Assembly: GCA_963575745.1 (NCBI GenBank)
Contig: CAUYUJ010012558.1
Location: forward strand, 528,508-571,007
Source of the DNA: Prorocentrum cordatum
Lineage: Eukaryota > Sar > Dinophyceae > Prorocentrales > Prorocentraceae
Length of the DNA: 42,500 nt
Direction: 5' to 3'
Shown piece by piece: positions 29,558 to 39,018 of the stretch (the stretch's first letter is position 1; every line of letters starts with the position of its first letter). The position numbers and the translations under genes are program-made. The notes under the pieces are model-generated. The model was not told the DNA's origin and made no database searches. It saw nothing but the letters and a program-made list of their open reading frames with translations.

Positions 29558-29579
29558 CTTGAGCCAAAATGGCTACGGA
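29558..29579 (-). other. Complete dinoflagellate spliced leader (DinoSL) copy
   Basis: Read on the minus strand, all 22 positions match the DinoSL consensus: the variable first base (T here), then CCGTAGCCATTTTGGCTC and CAAG-ending last bases. In dinoflagellates this leader is trans-spliced onto the 5' end of nuclear mRNAs. It is not normally encoded next to a gene, so its presence means an mRNA was copied back into DNA. No splice donor GT follows it (ATG follows), so it is not an SL RNA gene. Confidence 0.95.
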
Positions 29580-29705
29580 GGAGAAGGAGGAGTAGGAGGA
29601 GGTGGCGGGTGAGCAGGAGGATGAGCGGGAGGAAAAGGACAGGGAAGAACAGACGAACAACAGCAGCATAAGCCGGAGGGGAAGGCCGAGGAGGAGGAAT
29701 GAAGG
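29579..29705. repeat. GGA-rich tract upstream of LINE-2
   Basis: Plus-strand GGAGGA-like sequence, interrupted by short A/C-containing pieces. It begins at the base next to the spliced leader. Confidence 0.85.
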
Positions 29706-29995
29706 GGATTTCGCTGACAACAGTGAAGAAAACTCGGGTCCAGAAAAGTAGCCCGTACTGGGGCGAGAGCACTGCTTTGAACGACTAAATCAAAGCGCCG
29801 ACCACGCTAAGCGGGAGCACGATTCTGTAACACCGAAAACAGCCGGAGCCGCATCGAAAAACCATCCGGATCCGCCACCGCGCCTCTGGCACGAATGGGA
29901 ATGCCCCAAGGCTCCTGCCGCCCAGGGAGGTAAAGGGTTCGTAAGGCTATTGAGGGACCAGACCCCCCGTTGTCCAGGAGCTCCTAGGGTGTGTC
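29706..29995. other. Unassigned stretch
   Basis: No gene or repeat is recognised. It leads into the CCCAAGAGG quasi-repeat. Confidence 0.4.
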
Positions 29996-30545
29996 GCGTG
30001 CGTTTTCTGGAAGCGAAGAGGGCCCCAAAACGGCCAAGAAAGCCCCCAGAGGCCGCCCAGATGCTCCACGAGGGCCCCAAGTCGCCCCATCATCGCTCCC
30101 AGGCGCCCGAGAAGGCCTCAAGGCTGCCAGAAAAAAGGCACCCAATAAGCTCCAGGGGGCCCCAGCAACACCCCAAAAAAGGATCCAAAAGACAAACACA
30201 ATGATTTCTCCTCAATTACCTTTTTACATCTTCGCGATCTCGCCTTCTCGGCTTCCAGACGCTCTAAGAAAGCCCAAGAGGTTCCCAAGTTCATCCCAAG
30301 ACAGCCGAAGAGGCCTCTAAAAGGGCTCCCGAATAGTCCGAGAGGGCCCCAAAACGGCACAAGAGGGTTCCAAGAGGGGGCCCTCGGCCCCGAGAGGCCC
30401 CCAGGAGGACCCAAGAGGCGCCCAAGGAAACCCCCAAGAGGCCCCCAATAGGCACCCAACGCGCCCTCCACAGGCCCCTAAAAGGCCCAAAACTTGCCCC
30501 CTGAGGCCCCTTGTGGCGCTCCGAAGAGCCCCCACGACGCATCCT
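29996..30545. repeat. Quasi-periodic CCCAAGAGG minisatellite
   Basis: The plus strand is built from drifting copies of a 9-12 bp phrase of the type GGCCCCAAGAGG / CCCCCAAGAGG, densest at 30315-30500 and interrupted by an AT-richer island at 30185-30260. On the minus strand this reads as GPLGG/LLG-type repeats. I regard it as repeat-derived and not as a collagen-like gene. Confidence 0.7.
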
Positions 30546-30879
30546 TGAGGATTCTGCCCCACAACCATCGACGGTGGTGGGGTGGGCCGAAGGCTTATAA
30601 TCATGTGCTGAGATCTGGTGACAAAAATGTAAACGGAGAGGGCCCGCTATCTTCAGGACGGAGCCAGGGGGGAAAAGGGAGAGTCGGAGGTTGGGGGGGG
30701 AAATCGCAATGGAAAGGAGAGCCCCCAGCAGGATATTGGTTTCGGTTTCGTGTTCGTGTCGTGCGTGCGGGCCAGGCGAAGCTGCGTGGGCGCGCGAGAG
30801 GAATGACCCCGCCGTCGCTAGGGCGATTCGGATGCAGTGGGCCGCCCCTTCGCCCCCGGTGGGCGCGCGGTGGCCCAGG

Positions 30880-31165
30880 GTGTCCCGCCGTGGTGTCCTG
30901 TGGTGTCCTGTTGATGTCCCGTTGGTGTCCCATCGGTGTTCCGTCGGCGGTGGGCCTGCGGTGGCCGGTGGTGCCCCGCCGTGGTATCGATAGTGAAGTC
31001 GATAGTGGGATCGATGAGGAGATCGCTACAACGGGATGGATACTGATATAGAACGTGAGATCGACAGCGATGTTGATTGTGCCATTGGTTGTGAGATCGG
31101 TAGTGCGGTCGATAGGAGGGCTTGGTAGTAGTGAGATCAATCCTGAGGCCGAGAGCAAGGTCGGC
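30880..31165. repeat. Degenerate GGTGTCC and GAGATCGATAGTG repeats
   Basis: 30885-30945 carries repeated GGTGTCC(C/T)GT phrases. From about 30985 to 31140 a loose GAGATCG(A/G)TAGTG phrase recurs about ten times with irregular spacing, giving an unusual density of GATC sites. No coding signal is seen. Confidence 0.55.
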
Positions 31166-31368
31166 GGTGAGAACGAAAGTGGCATTACATCGCAACCACA
31201 ACGTAGTCATCATGCGTTGTCGCTAACTCGATGGCGCGCCATCAGAGTCGCCACCATCACACCCATCGCATTTGCCAGCAGTTAATTACTCTCCCTCCAC
31301 CCACCAACCTCCTTATCACCCGGAGAGTGGTCGTATAGGTTGTTTGCATATTGTGTAGTTGTTGTTTC

Positions 31369-31866
31369 TGAGGAGGAGGGGGAGGAGGAGGAGAAGGAGC
31401 AGCAGGAGGAGGAGGAAGAGGAGGACGAGGAGGACGGGCGAGGAGGAGGAGAAGGGCCAAGACGAGGAAGAGGAGAGGAGGGGAAGAGGAGGATGGGCAA
31501 GGAGAAAGGGTGGACGGGGACATGATGGGGGATGCGATGGGGCGGGAGGGGGAGGGCGATGGGGGAGGATGGGGTTGGGGTGGAGGGCGAGGCATGGCAA
31601 AGAGGGAGGGGAGGCAGACCACGAGGAGGAGGAGGAGCAGGGAGAGATGCAGGAGAGGAAGGCAGATAGCAAGGGGGGAGAAATGGGAAGAGGATGTGGA
31701 CGAGAAAACGATTGAGGAGGAGAGGGAGGACGGTGCGGGAATAGGGCGGGGGAGGGCAATGAGGAAGAGCTACTGAGGGACATAGGAAAGAGGCGGATGG
31801 GGAGAGCGAGGGGGTGGCGAAGGAGGGGGGGACAGGGAGGGAGGGGAGGGAGAAGCAGAGAGAGGA
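31369..31866. repeat. Purine tract facing a pyrimidine tract
   Basis: Half a kilobase of plus-strand GGA/GAA/GGG. After a roughly 120-bp core (31868-31988) it is answered by a pyrimidine tract on the same strand, so the two arms are broadly inverted. Confidence 0.85.
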
Positions 31867-31989
31867 ACTTCTCCCTCTTCCCCCTCCCCTCCACTTACCC
31901 TCCATCCCGTGACCGATGGCCGACACGGAGCTCCCCGGATGAAGCATGGCCGACAATCCCGCTGGCGTCCACACCAACACGGTCAGCCC

Positions 31990-32430
31990 GCGCCCTCCTC
32001 CTCCTCCTGCTCTTCCTCCTCCTCCTCTTCCTCCTGCTCCTCGTCCTCCTCCTCCTCGTCCTCCCCCCCCTCTCCTGTTTGAACCCCTCGTCCCTCGTCC
32101 TTCATCCTCCTCCTCTTCCTCCCTCTTCCTCATCCCTCCACCTTCTTCCACCTTGATCCCTCCTCCCTCCTCCAATCCCCTTTCCCCCGTCTCATTCCTC
32201 CTTGTGTCCGCCCCCCCCCCCCTGTACGTACCGCACGTCATCTGAGCCGCAGGCAGGATTGCTGACCACTCGACCTGTGTACGTAGCCACGAACTTGAGG
32301 CGGCGGGGCAAGGCTCTGCCCCTCCTTGCAGAGTTATCCCCGAGTTATCTCGCCCACCCCCCCGCTCCGCCTCCCGCTCTTCCCTCCCTCCCTCCAGCCC
32401 TCCTCCCTCCTCCTTCCTCCTCCTCATCCA
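31990..32430. repeat. Pyrimidine (TCC)n tract with a 110-bp core
   Basis: TCC/CTT-rich plus-strand sequence at 31990-32220 and 32345-32430, split by a unique segment at 32225-32340 that contains CTCTGC...GCAGAG complementary words. It ends where composite copy D begins. In copy D's orientation it is the GGA tract at its 3' end. Confidence 0.85.
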
Positions 32431-33265
32431 CTCCTTTCTGTATGCGCAACTCTCCCCTGTCGCACCCCCAGGCGTGTCAGTAGGGCGGGCCGGGCGTTTC
32501 GCCAGAGACTTTCGAACCACTTACGATCCTTAAGCTGAACAGTTGCCAGAAGATCACGGTTGGAGGGCGGGTGGCTTTCAGATTCTGGCTCTCGCTGGTG
32601 CGCCGCGCAACATCATGTTCCGAAGCTTGCATGAGTTTCACGGATGGAAGGCGGCTCCTTTTCAACATGAAGCTCTCACCTTCGCACCGCGCGCTTTCGT
32701 CGAAACATTAGCAAGAGCTTCATGGATGGAGGGCGGACCGTTTCCAACATGTGACTCCTCTTGCCTGAGCGCCGCACACATTTCGTCTCAACAACTTGCA
32801 TGTTTTTCACAAGTGGAAGGAGGCTCCTGCTCTAAATGTGGCTCTCGCCTTAGCGCCGCGCTGATGCGTCTCAAACATGTGCGACAGATTCATGTATGCA
32901 GGGCAGCTGTTTTTCAATATGTGGCTCTCGCCTGAGCGCTACGCACATTCGTTTTGAGTGTTCAGCAGCTCCAAGGATTCGAATGGTTAACGTCCCAGAA
33001 GCAATGTTTTTTGTGGGCGCGATGTCAGACTGTCAGGCCGTAGCGATGACTTTGATTCGGGGTGCTGAAGTCTTAGAAATAATGTTCTGGCACGATCAAG
33101 GACCGTGAAGACGCAACAGTAACGGTGATTCGTGGCGTTGAAGTCCCATGGAAGGTGTTTTGCCGCAGTTCGAGATTTTCAAACGGTGTCTTCTAACGGG
33201 GCAACTCCTTCAGTGAAAATGAACTCTTGTGGGGCCACTGAAGAGTCGTGGGTTTACACTGGTCC
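32431..33265 (-). repeat. Composite dispersed repeat, copy D
   Basis: A minus-strand copy. From the left: module 4 (CCCTGTCGCACC... GGGCGGGCCGGGCGTTTCG, about 32455-32502); then five satellite units with GGAGGGCGG-like boxes near 32560, 32646, 32729, 32815 and 32899 (spacing 83-86 bp); then module 2 as two tandem units of about 75 bp (GGTGCTGAAGTC at 33061 and GGCGTTGAAGTC at 33133); then the GTGAAAATGAACTC phrase and module 1 (GGGTTTACACTGGTCCTCTTCC, about 33250-33271). It is bracketed by TCC tracts on both sides. Part of module 1 is deleted. Confidence 0.85.
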
Positions 33266-34080
33266 TCTTCCTCCTACCTCCTCCCTCTACCTCCTTCGAG
33301 CAAGCGGAAGGGGGGGGGGCAGCGGCTCCTGCCAGCCGCTCGGACTCCTTCGGCGGCAGCGAGATGGGCGCAGAGACGCAGAACTCCTCCTTTCCCGCGC
33401 CCCGTCGGCGGGATAGGGGGGGACGGGAAGCAGGGGGGAGAAGGAAGAAGAAGGAAGAGGAGGAGGAGGAGGAAGAGGAGAGGGGAAGGCCTGGGGGGGT
33501 GGCAGGGACACAGAAGGAGGCGGCCAAATGAATGAAATTAGGCGTCGTGATTACTTGTTGTGCCCCATTGCCGGAATTTTCCCGGGACACGGGCGAGATG
33601 TTACCGATGTACATTGCGCTGGCGACTCCGAGGAGGTAGGATGGGCGAGGAGGATTCTCTACATCATCCACCTCTTCCCCCTCCATCTCATAATTCCTCC
33701 TCCTCCTTACCCTCCTCCTCCTCCTCCTCCTCTTCTTCCTTCTCCTCATGATCATGCCCGCAGAATCGTGCTGGAGAGATGGCGTTCACGGGCGCCGTGC
33801 TTCGCAACATGTTCCCCCCCCCCACACACACAAACACCACCACCCCACTTGCAAGAGCCAGCCTGGCTACCGCACCTCGGCAACGTCACCCCTTTCTCCT
33901 CCGAAACTGGCCCTGCCCCCGCCCAGTCCTTCTGGCGAGAGCCCTCACCGCCCCCTCGAAAGGCGGGGTAGGTGGTGTGGGCGACTCCCCGCCCCCTCGT
34001 GGCGAGCCGGCAGACGACGATGACGACGCACACGACAGACGACTACGACCAAAGGCAGATGACGACCGTCCGTCGCCGTC
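33266..34080. other. Low-complexity islands without a gene
   Basis: TCC-rich 33262-33300, GGA-rich 33425-33490, TCC-rich 33690-33750 and a CACACACA/CCCC run at 33815-33845. Between them there is GC-rich sequence with no recognised gene. Confidence 0.5.
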
Positions 34081-34108
34081 ACCGTTGCCGTCGCCGCCGA
34101 CGTCGGCG

Positions 34109-34140
<32 letters not shown>

Positions 34141-34161
34141 GCCGTCGCCATCGTCGTCGTA

Positions 34162-34207
<46 letters not shown>

Positions 34208-34208
34208 G
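34075..34208. repeat. (GTC)n tract
   Basis: CGTCGC/CTGTCG repeats pass into pure (GTC)n at about 34150-34208. A preceding GACGAC-rich piece at 34010-34050 is its inverse. The roughly 130-bp core seen with the TCG tracts at 13 and 15 kb is not present here. Confidence 0.9.
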
Positions 34209-34482
34209 GACACCCCCCAGGCCTGGAGCGCCCACAGAAGTTGCACTTTCTCGGTGCGGAGAGTCACCGCAGAAAGGAGGCGTGCACAAAAGCAAGCAAT
34301 GCTACCGAGGGGCACTGCCCAGTCAGTCCAACCTTGCCTACTGGAACGCACCACGTTCATACCATCCTTCTCCTCATCCCCACTCCTCCTGACTCCGCGG
34401 AGGATCAGTTGAAACGACGGTGAACCTCCCGCCTGGCAAGATCCGCTCAATGTGTGTCCGCGGACTCCCACTGGTGTCCGTC

Positions 34483-34615
34483 CTGACCCGTTTTCCGAAG
34501 CGGATCCCGCCGTGGCAACGGGAAGCCTCCAGGAGGCGCCCAAAAAGGCGGCAACACCCGAGGGCCAGCTCCGCCGTGGCCTCGACTGGACCCGCTCCCC
34601 CTGACGGGCCTGAGC
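34483..34615. repeat. Dispersed ~120-bp repeat, copy at 34.5 kb
   Basis: CCGTTTTCCGAAGCGGATCC opens the unit and CCGTGGCCTCGACTGGACCC closes it. The same opening and closing phrases, similarly spaced, occur at 35008-35115. A shorter related block lies at 4041-4100. Confidence 0.65.
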
Positions 34616-34639
34616 TGGACCTCATCGCGACATCGGATC

Positions 34640-34800
34640 GTGTCGCCATCGAATCGTCCCGAACCGAATCGAACTCGGATCGCCGCGCCCGGCTCCAGCC
34701 TGCCCCCGCCCATGCCGATGAATTGAACCGAACCGAACCGACTCGGAATCGCGGCCCCAGCCGGCGAATCGAATCGCATCGAATCGGATCGTACGCGGCC
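34640..34800. repeat. GAATCG-type degenerate repeat
   Basis: Many close copies of GAATCG/GAACCG (for example AACCGAACCGAACCG at 34727 and GAATCGAATCGCATCG at 34766). A similar cluster occurs at 36168-36365. Confidence 0.7.
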
Positions 34801-35007
34801 CTCTTCTGCCTCCAAACCCTTTGGGACGAGGCCAGGACGAGGATACAATCGGCTAAGGATGCAACGAACGACTCTCTGGAATGCAGCGGCTCCGGCGGAG
34901 GTCTCGGCGGCCGCGGCCTTCTCAGAGCGTTCTGGGCTTATCCTCGTCAGCCCCGCTTAATGCACGGCTTTCCTTCCACCTCCAGGCCGCTTCCCGGATC
35001 CAGCGTG

Positions 35008-35120
35008 GCCCGTTTTCCGAAGCGGACCCGCCCATTAGCCACGGGATGTCTTCACGAGGCCCAGAAGAGGGCGGACGCCACCAGGGACGGCCGCCGTGGT
35101 CTCGACTGGACCCGCTCCTC
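35008..35120. repeat. Dispersed ~120-bp repeat, copy at 35.0 kb
   Basis: CCGTTTTCCGAAGCGGACCC to GTGGTCTCGACTGGACCC, matching the 34.5 kb copy at an offset of about 524 bp. The TCC tract of composite copy E starts directly after. Confidence 0.65.
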
Positions 35121-35121
35121 C

Positions 35122-35262
35122 TGAACCCCCTCCTCCCCCTCCTCCACCTCCTCCATCTCCTCCTCCGTCCTCCTCCATCCTCCTCCACCTTCTCCTCCTC
35201 CTCCTCCTCCTCCTCCTCCTCCTCCTCCTCGTCCTCCTCGTCCTCCTCCGCCTCCTCCTCTC
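35122..35262. repeat. (TCC)n tract
   Basis: Nearly pure TCC on the plus strand, most regular at 35190-35230. It borders composite copy E. Confidence 0.9.
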
Positions 35263-36047
35263 CATTCCTTTTCCTTACGAGCAACTCCACCCTGTCGCAC
35301 CGAGACGGAAGGGCGGGCCGGGCGTTTTGCCTGAGGCTTTCTGACCATGTATGAACCTGCCGTTGAAAACATGCCACCAGCTTCACAGATGGAGGACGGG
35401 TCGATTTCAAACTGTGACTCTCGCCTTCGCGCTGCGCACATGAATATCAAAATATTATGAGGGCTTCGCGGATTGAGGGCGGGTCGCTTTCAAAATGTGG
35501 CTCTCGCCTTAGCGCCGCATACACTCGTCGTAACAGTGTAGTAGAAATTCACGAAGTGAGGACGATTCGTTCTTCAAAATGTGGTTATCGCCTGAGCGCC
35601 GCGCGCATTCGATGAAAAACTTGCAATAGCTTCATGGACGGAGGGCGGGCCGTTTCCGAACTATAGATTTCGCCTTGGCGCCGCATACATTCGCCTAAAC
35701 AAACCGCATGAGTTTCTCGGGTTCTCACGGTTGATATTCTAGAAGTGGTGTTTTGTAGCGCATCAGTAAGGTCAGGGCGCAACAATTATGTTGATTCGCG
35801 GTGTTGACGTCCCACGAGCGGCATTCTGGCACGATTCAGGATCGTCAAGACGTAACCGTCAGGTTGACTCGTGGCGTTGAAGTCCTGGCAATGGTTTTTC
35901 TGGAACGGGTCAATATTTTTACACGGATGTCCCCAAACAGCGCATTATCCTCAGTGGAAATGAACTCCTGTAGGGGCCTACGAAGAGGGAGCTTCGAGGG
36001 AATGTGTACTCCAACCTCGTTGGTAACTCTTGGGTTTGCACAGGTCC
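35261..36047 (-). repeat. Composite dispersed repeat, copy E
   Basis: A minus-strand copy. Module 4 (CCCTGTCGCACC, GGGCGGGCCGGGCGTTTTGC, about 35291-35330) is followed by four satellite units with GGAGGACGGG/GAGGGCGGG boxes near 35391, 35476, 35558 and 35641. Module 2 has two units (GTGTTGACGTCCCA near 35801 and GGCGTTGAAGTCC near 35873). The TCAGTGGAAATGAACTCC phrase lies at 35950, and module 1 at 36011-36047 (TTGGTAACTCTTGGGTTTGC, then ACAGGTCC). TCC tracts lie on both sides. This is the most complete copy. Confidence 0.85.
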
Positions 36048-36160
36048 TCCTCCTCCTCCTCTTCCTCCTCCTCCCCCCAAACCATCTCTCCTCTTCCTCT
36101 TCATGTTCATATGTTTCTTCCTTTTCCTCCTCTTCCTCCTCCTCCTCCTCATCCCCACTC
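36040..36160. repeat. (TCC)n tract
   Basis: TCC/TTCC-rich plus-strand sequence beginning at the last base of copy E. Confidence 0.85.
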
Positions 36161-36539
36161 CTGGGGCGAGAATCGAATCGATACGACGGATCGGGAATCG
36201 AAATGAACCGGATCGGCGGAAAACGGCAGCCAAGTCGGGAAAAGTCAAACCGGCGGAAGTCGGTAAGCCAGTAAGGCTTCCACTCAGAAAACAGAACCCA
36301 TATGGGAATGTCAAAACGAATCGACACGGGGTCGGAAGACATCGACATCGAATCGAATCGGAACAGTCGAACTGTCCACTGCTCTTAGGAGGTCGATTGG
36401 TCCCGCTCCCCCAACAAATACTGTTGTTCCCCCCGCGGCCTCAAAGGCCGAAGAACCCCCCCCTCCTGTCCTGCGCCGAGCACGCTGGAACCCGAACGCG
36501 GGAGGCCAATCCTTCTTCGTTGCCCCATCGGCTGCTTTT

Positions 36540-36738
36540 CGGCATGTCCCCTCCTCCTCCTCCTCCTTTTCCTCCTCCTCCTCCTCCTTCCCGCCTCTCC
36601 TCCTCCTCCTTTCCTCCTCTCTCCTCCTTTTCCTCCTCCTCCCTCCTCCTCCTCCTCCTCCCCCCCCGTCGACCCTCGTCGTCATGCTCTTCTTCATTCT
36701 CGGCCACCTCCTGCTCCTCCCTTCCCTCCTCCTCCTCC
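36540..36738. repeat. (TCC)n tract
   Basis: Almost pure TCC/TTCC/CCC on the plus strand, with one GTCGACCCTCGTCGTCATG interruption at 36668. Confidence 0.9.
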
Positions 36739-36892
36739 TCCGATTCACGCTCTCTCCCCAACGGAGCCTGTTCCATATCTTCTCTGACCACTTCGGTCGC
36801 TGAGAATAACGCGGCGACGACAGAGCCGCGAGACGACCGGAGCAAATCGCACCGCACGACGAACAAACAATGAACCCAACGTCACACGAAAG

Positions 36893-36906
36893 AGAGAAAG
36901 AGAGAT

Positions 36907-36939
<33 letters not shown>

Positions 36940-36940
36940 T
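36893..36940. repeat. (GA)n microsatellite
   Basis: GAGAGA with scattered A insertions. It lies at the presumed 3' end of LINE-3; in that orientation it is a (TC)n tail. Confidence 0.95.
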
Positions 36941-36944
36941 GCGC

Positions 36945-37481
36945 GTCCTGCGTCCATCGTCCCGGAAAGCACGAGAGAGGGCAACTGCGCGCTGCAACAC
37001 GGAAAGAGTAGAACCACTAACACGGGTGAGGGTCGCTGGGGAGGGCGACCACGTTTCACCTGGGACGGATGGAAAGTATCGTCGCCATCCCCAAAACTGG
37101 CTACCCACTTGCACCTGGCTCTGAGGATGCGGGTGCGATTCTGAATTGCCTGTAGGTGAGCCCTGGGAACGCGAGAGGCTCGTGCAACCCACTTGGCGAA
37201 CCGATCTGACATAATGTCATCAACATTCAGACCCTGACTTGCGCGGCCGTCGCGGAAGTCCTGGAGCCGAGGGCGCGCATTATCTTCACAACCAAGCCAG
37301 CAACATCTTCACCACGGCCCAGAATCAATCGCCACTGCACGCAGAATAGCAGAATAAGAGGCGAGAAGATGACAGCAATCCTCGCGAGCTCACGTGTACA
37401 AGCCTTTCCAAGCTTAATCGCTGCCAGTATGAAAGACGCCGCCAGGCATGGCATGGCGAAGCGCAAAGCACACAGCAGCAA
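36945..37481 (-). pseudogene. LINE-3 3' region, possible C-terminal part
   Basis: Two adjoining frames (37481-37227 and 37212-36945) give LAASFILAAIKLGKACTREL, EDVAGLVVKIMRALGSRTSA, then SDRFAKWVARASRVPRAHLQ and AIQNRTRILRARCKWVAS. The composition is protein-like. No RT box can be recognised with confidence. Placement within LINE-3 is by position and strand. Confidence 0.3.
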
Positions 37482-38003
37482 GTTCAGCTTCGTCGATGGT
37501 GGGGAGGCGCTCTACCAAGGGCCCGCGAGCAGGGCAACGCGGATCGCGCGCAAAGCGTACGAGAGCAACAGCGGCCAAATTCCCAAAAGCTCGATGGGGG
37601 AGCCCATAAACAAATATTCAGCGTGCGCTCCAGACAGATCTGGATCAGCAGCCCGGGGAGGCGGGGCCAAACGACGCTCGGCCATCGCAGGAGCAAGAGG
37701 AGAGCCGACAGCGGCGGTGCTAAGGCCCTGGAGAAACGGAGGAACAGACGCGTCATCTATCTGGGTGCACTCGCACGCAGCGCGGCTGCCACCTCATCTC
37801 CACGCGCATCTACGCGCGCGGGGCAAAGCAAAAACCACTCAACATCGCAGCCAGCAGACCGACGACGACGCATGGGCCGTGACCCTCGCACATAACGCAA
37901 GCGCAAGTGGGCCCGCTGCTCAGGGAGGGCATTTGATTTCACAGCGCAAGCTGCGGGCTGGACGACCATTCCCGTGGAAAACCCAAGGGAACAATCGTTT
38001 CAG

Positions 38004-38035
38004 CTACTCGGCTACATGGCTACTCGGCTACATGG
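38004..38035. repeat. 16-bp perfect tandem duplication
   Basis: CTACTCGGCTACATGG occurs at 38004-38019 and again at 38020-38035. Confidence 0.95.
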
Positions 38036-38429
38036 CCACATGTAGCACGCGCGCACGACCAATCTGCGCGCAAAACTCACGCGTGTGTTAGCGGGGTCAA
38101 GAGTGACATCCCGCGGGGAAGTCCACTCAGATACGGAGTTGGCCATCGCGCTGACGCGGCGAAGCGCGGCCGCGACCGCGTTGAAAAGTCTGCGAGTCGC
38201 AGGCTGGCGCGCGCGTGGGGGGGCTTTAACCGTGGAGTGCTCAGACCAGGCGCTCGAAAATCAAACGCGCATCTCGAAATAACCCCCCATTAACTGGCGC
38301 TGGAAATGTGAAATATTCCTTCTGTCAAGCATGCGCGAGACACCTCCTTCCCCTGCGTTGAATCCTGCGCAGCGCACGAAGGGGCCCCGAGGGGCGCTCG
38401 CGACCCAACCTCTCGACGACAAATACTTT

Positions 38430-38855
38430 TCACATCCACGCTGGGGGGCGCCCTGCATGCTTTTCAATGGCTCCAGTTGTAATGCATAGTATGCCTAGCG
38501 CTTCATCGGGTAGGAGAAGGAAATGTCTGGGCGAAACTTGATCAAACAACTTGTTCCAGCGGGGCCTTTCAAGGATTTCTAGCGCGACCTTTACCTGCCC
38601 GATGGCGCGGGGAGCAGGGGGGTCAGCAAGGCGAAGGGGCCGCACGAGCTCAGGATGATGAGATGATCTCTGCCGCGAGCCTTCCCGTTCACTTTGGGGT
38701 GCCGGCGCTTCTTCGCGCGACGTAGCTGGACGGCGCGCGCCGTGCTCCGCGCGCGAGGGTCGCCGCGCAGTGGGCAGCGACAAATGCGAGCGCGGGGCCG
38801 AGCTCGGAATCACGATCGATCCCGTGCTTCCAATCTGTCTCTGTCTCCTTGGCAC
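38430..38855 (-). pseudogene. LINE-3 middle region, unassigned
   Basis: A 141-residue frame whose second half (VALEILERPRWNKLFDQVSP, HFLLLPDEALGILCITTGAI) looks like genuine protein and may correspond to the segment ahead of the RT. The first half is Arg/Ser-rich. No motif decides it. Confidence 0.3.
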
Positions 38856-39018
38856 CCCTCCGGGATTCGGCGCGCGCAGCGCGGCGCGCCCGCTTCAGCA
38901 GCGCCTGCGCCACTGGCGCAGGGCAAAAACGCGGTCGGGCGATGCGCCGAGGCAGGCCCAGCGCACATCTTCGTTCGAGAAGAAATATGATCTTGAAAGG
39001 GACGTTACCCCATTGGCT

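Larger units (their letters stand above)
24413..29579 (-). mobile_element. LINE-2: degraded LINE-type retrotransposon with perfect leader
   Basis: From right to left: complete spliced leader (29558-29579) with ATG directly following; ORF1-like acidic and coiled-coil regions (29557-28213); endonuclease with three recognisable boxes (27914-27240); linker; RT fingers (26251-26080), QGCPLS box (25852) and a decayed ADD box (about 25760); post-palm region (25627-24899); C-terminal part to about 24428; then a TCC tail. Length is about 5.2 kb, normal for a full-length LINE. Several frame changes show it is dead. It lies head to tail with LINE-1, on the same strand. Confidence 0.85.

Noticed and set aside
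29984-30604. Gly/Pro/Leu-rich minus-strand frames that look collagen-like
   Set aside because: They follow the CCCAAGAGG quasi-repeat through all phases and lack a regular Gly-X-Y triplet pattern.
34420-35124. 234-residue plus-strand frame
   Set aside because: It covers two copies of the dispersed ~120-bp repeat and the GAATCG cluster, with no domain; treated as repeat-derived.
36004-36873. 289-residue plus-strand frame
   Set aside because: It runs through module 1 of copy E, a TCC tract, a GAATCG cluster and another TCC tract, so it is a concatenation of repeats.
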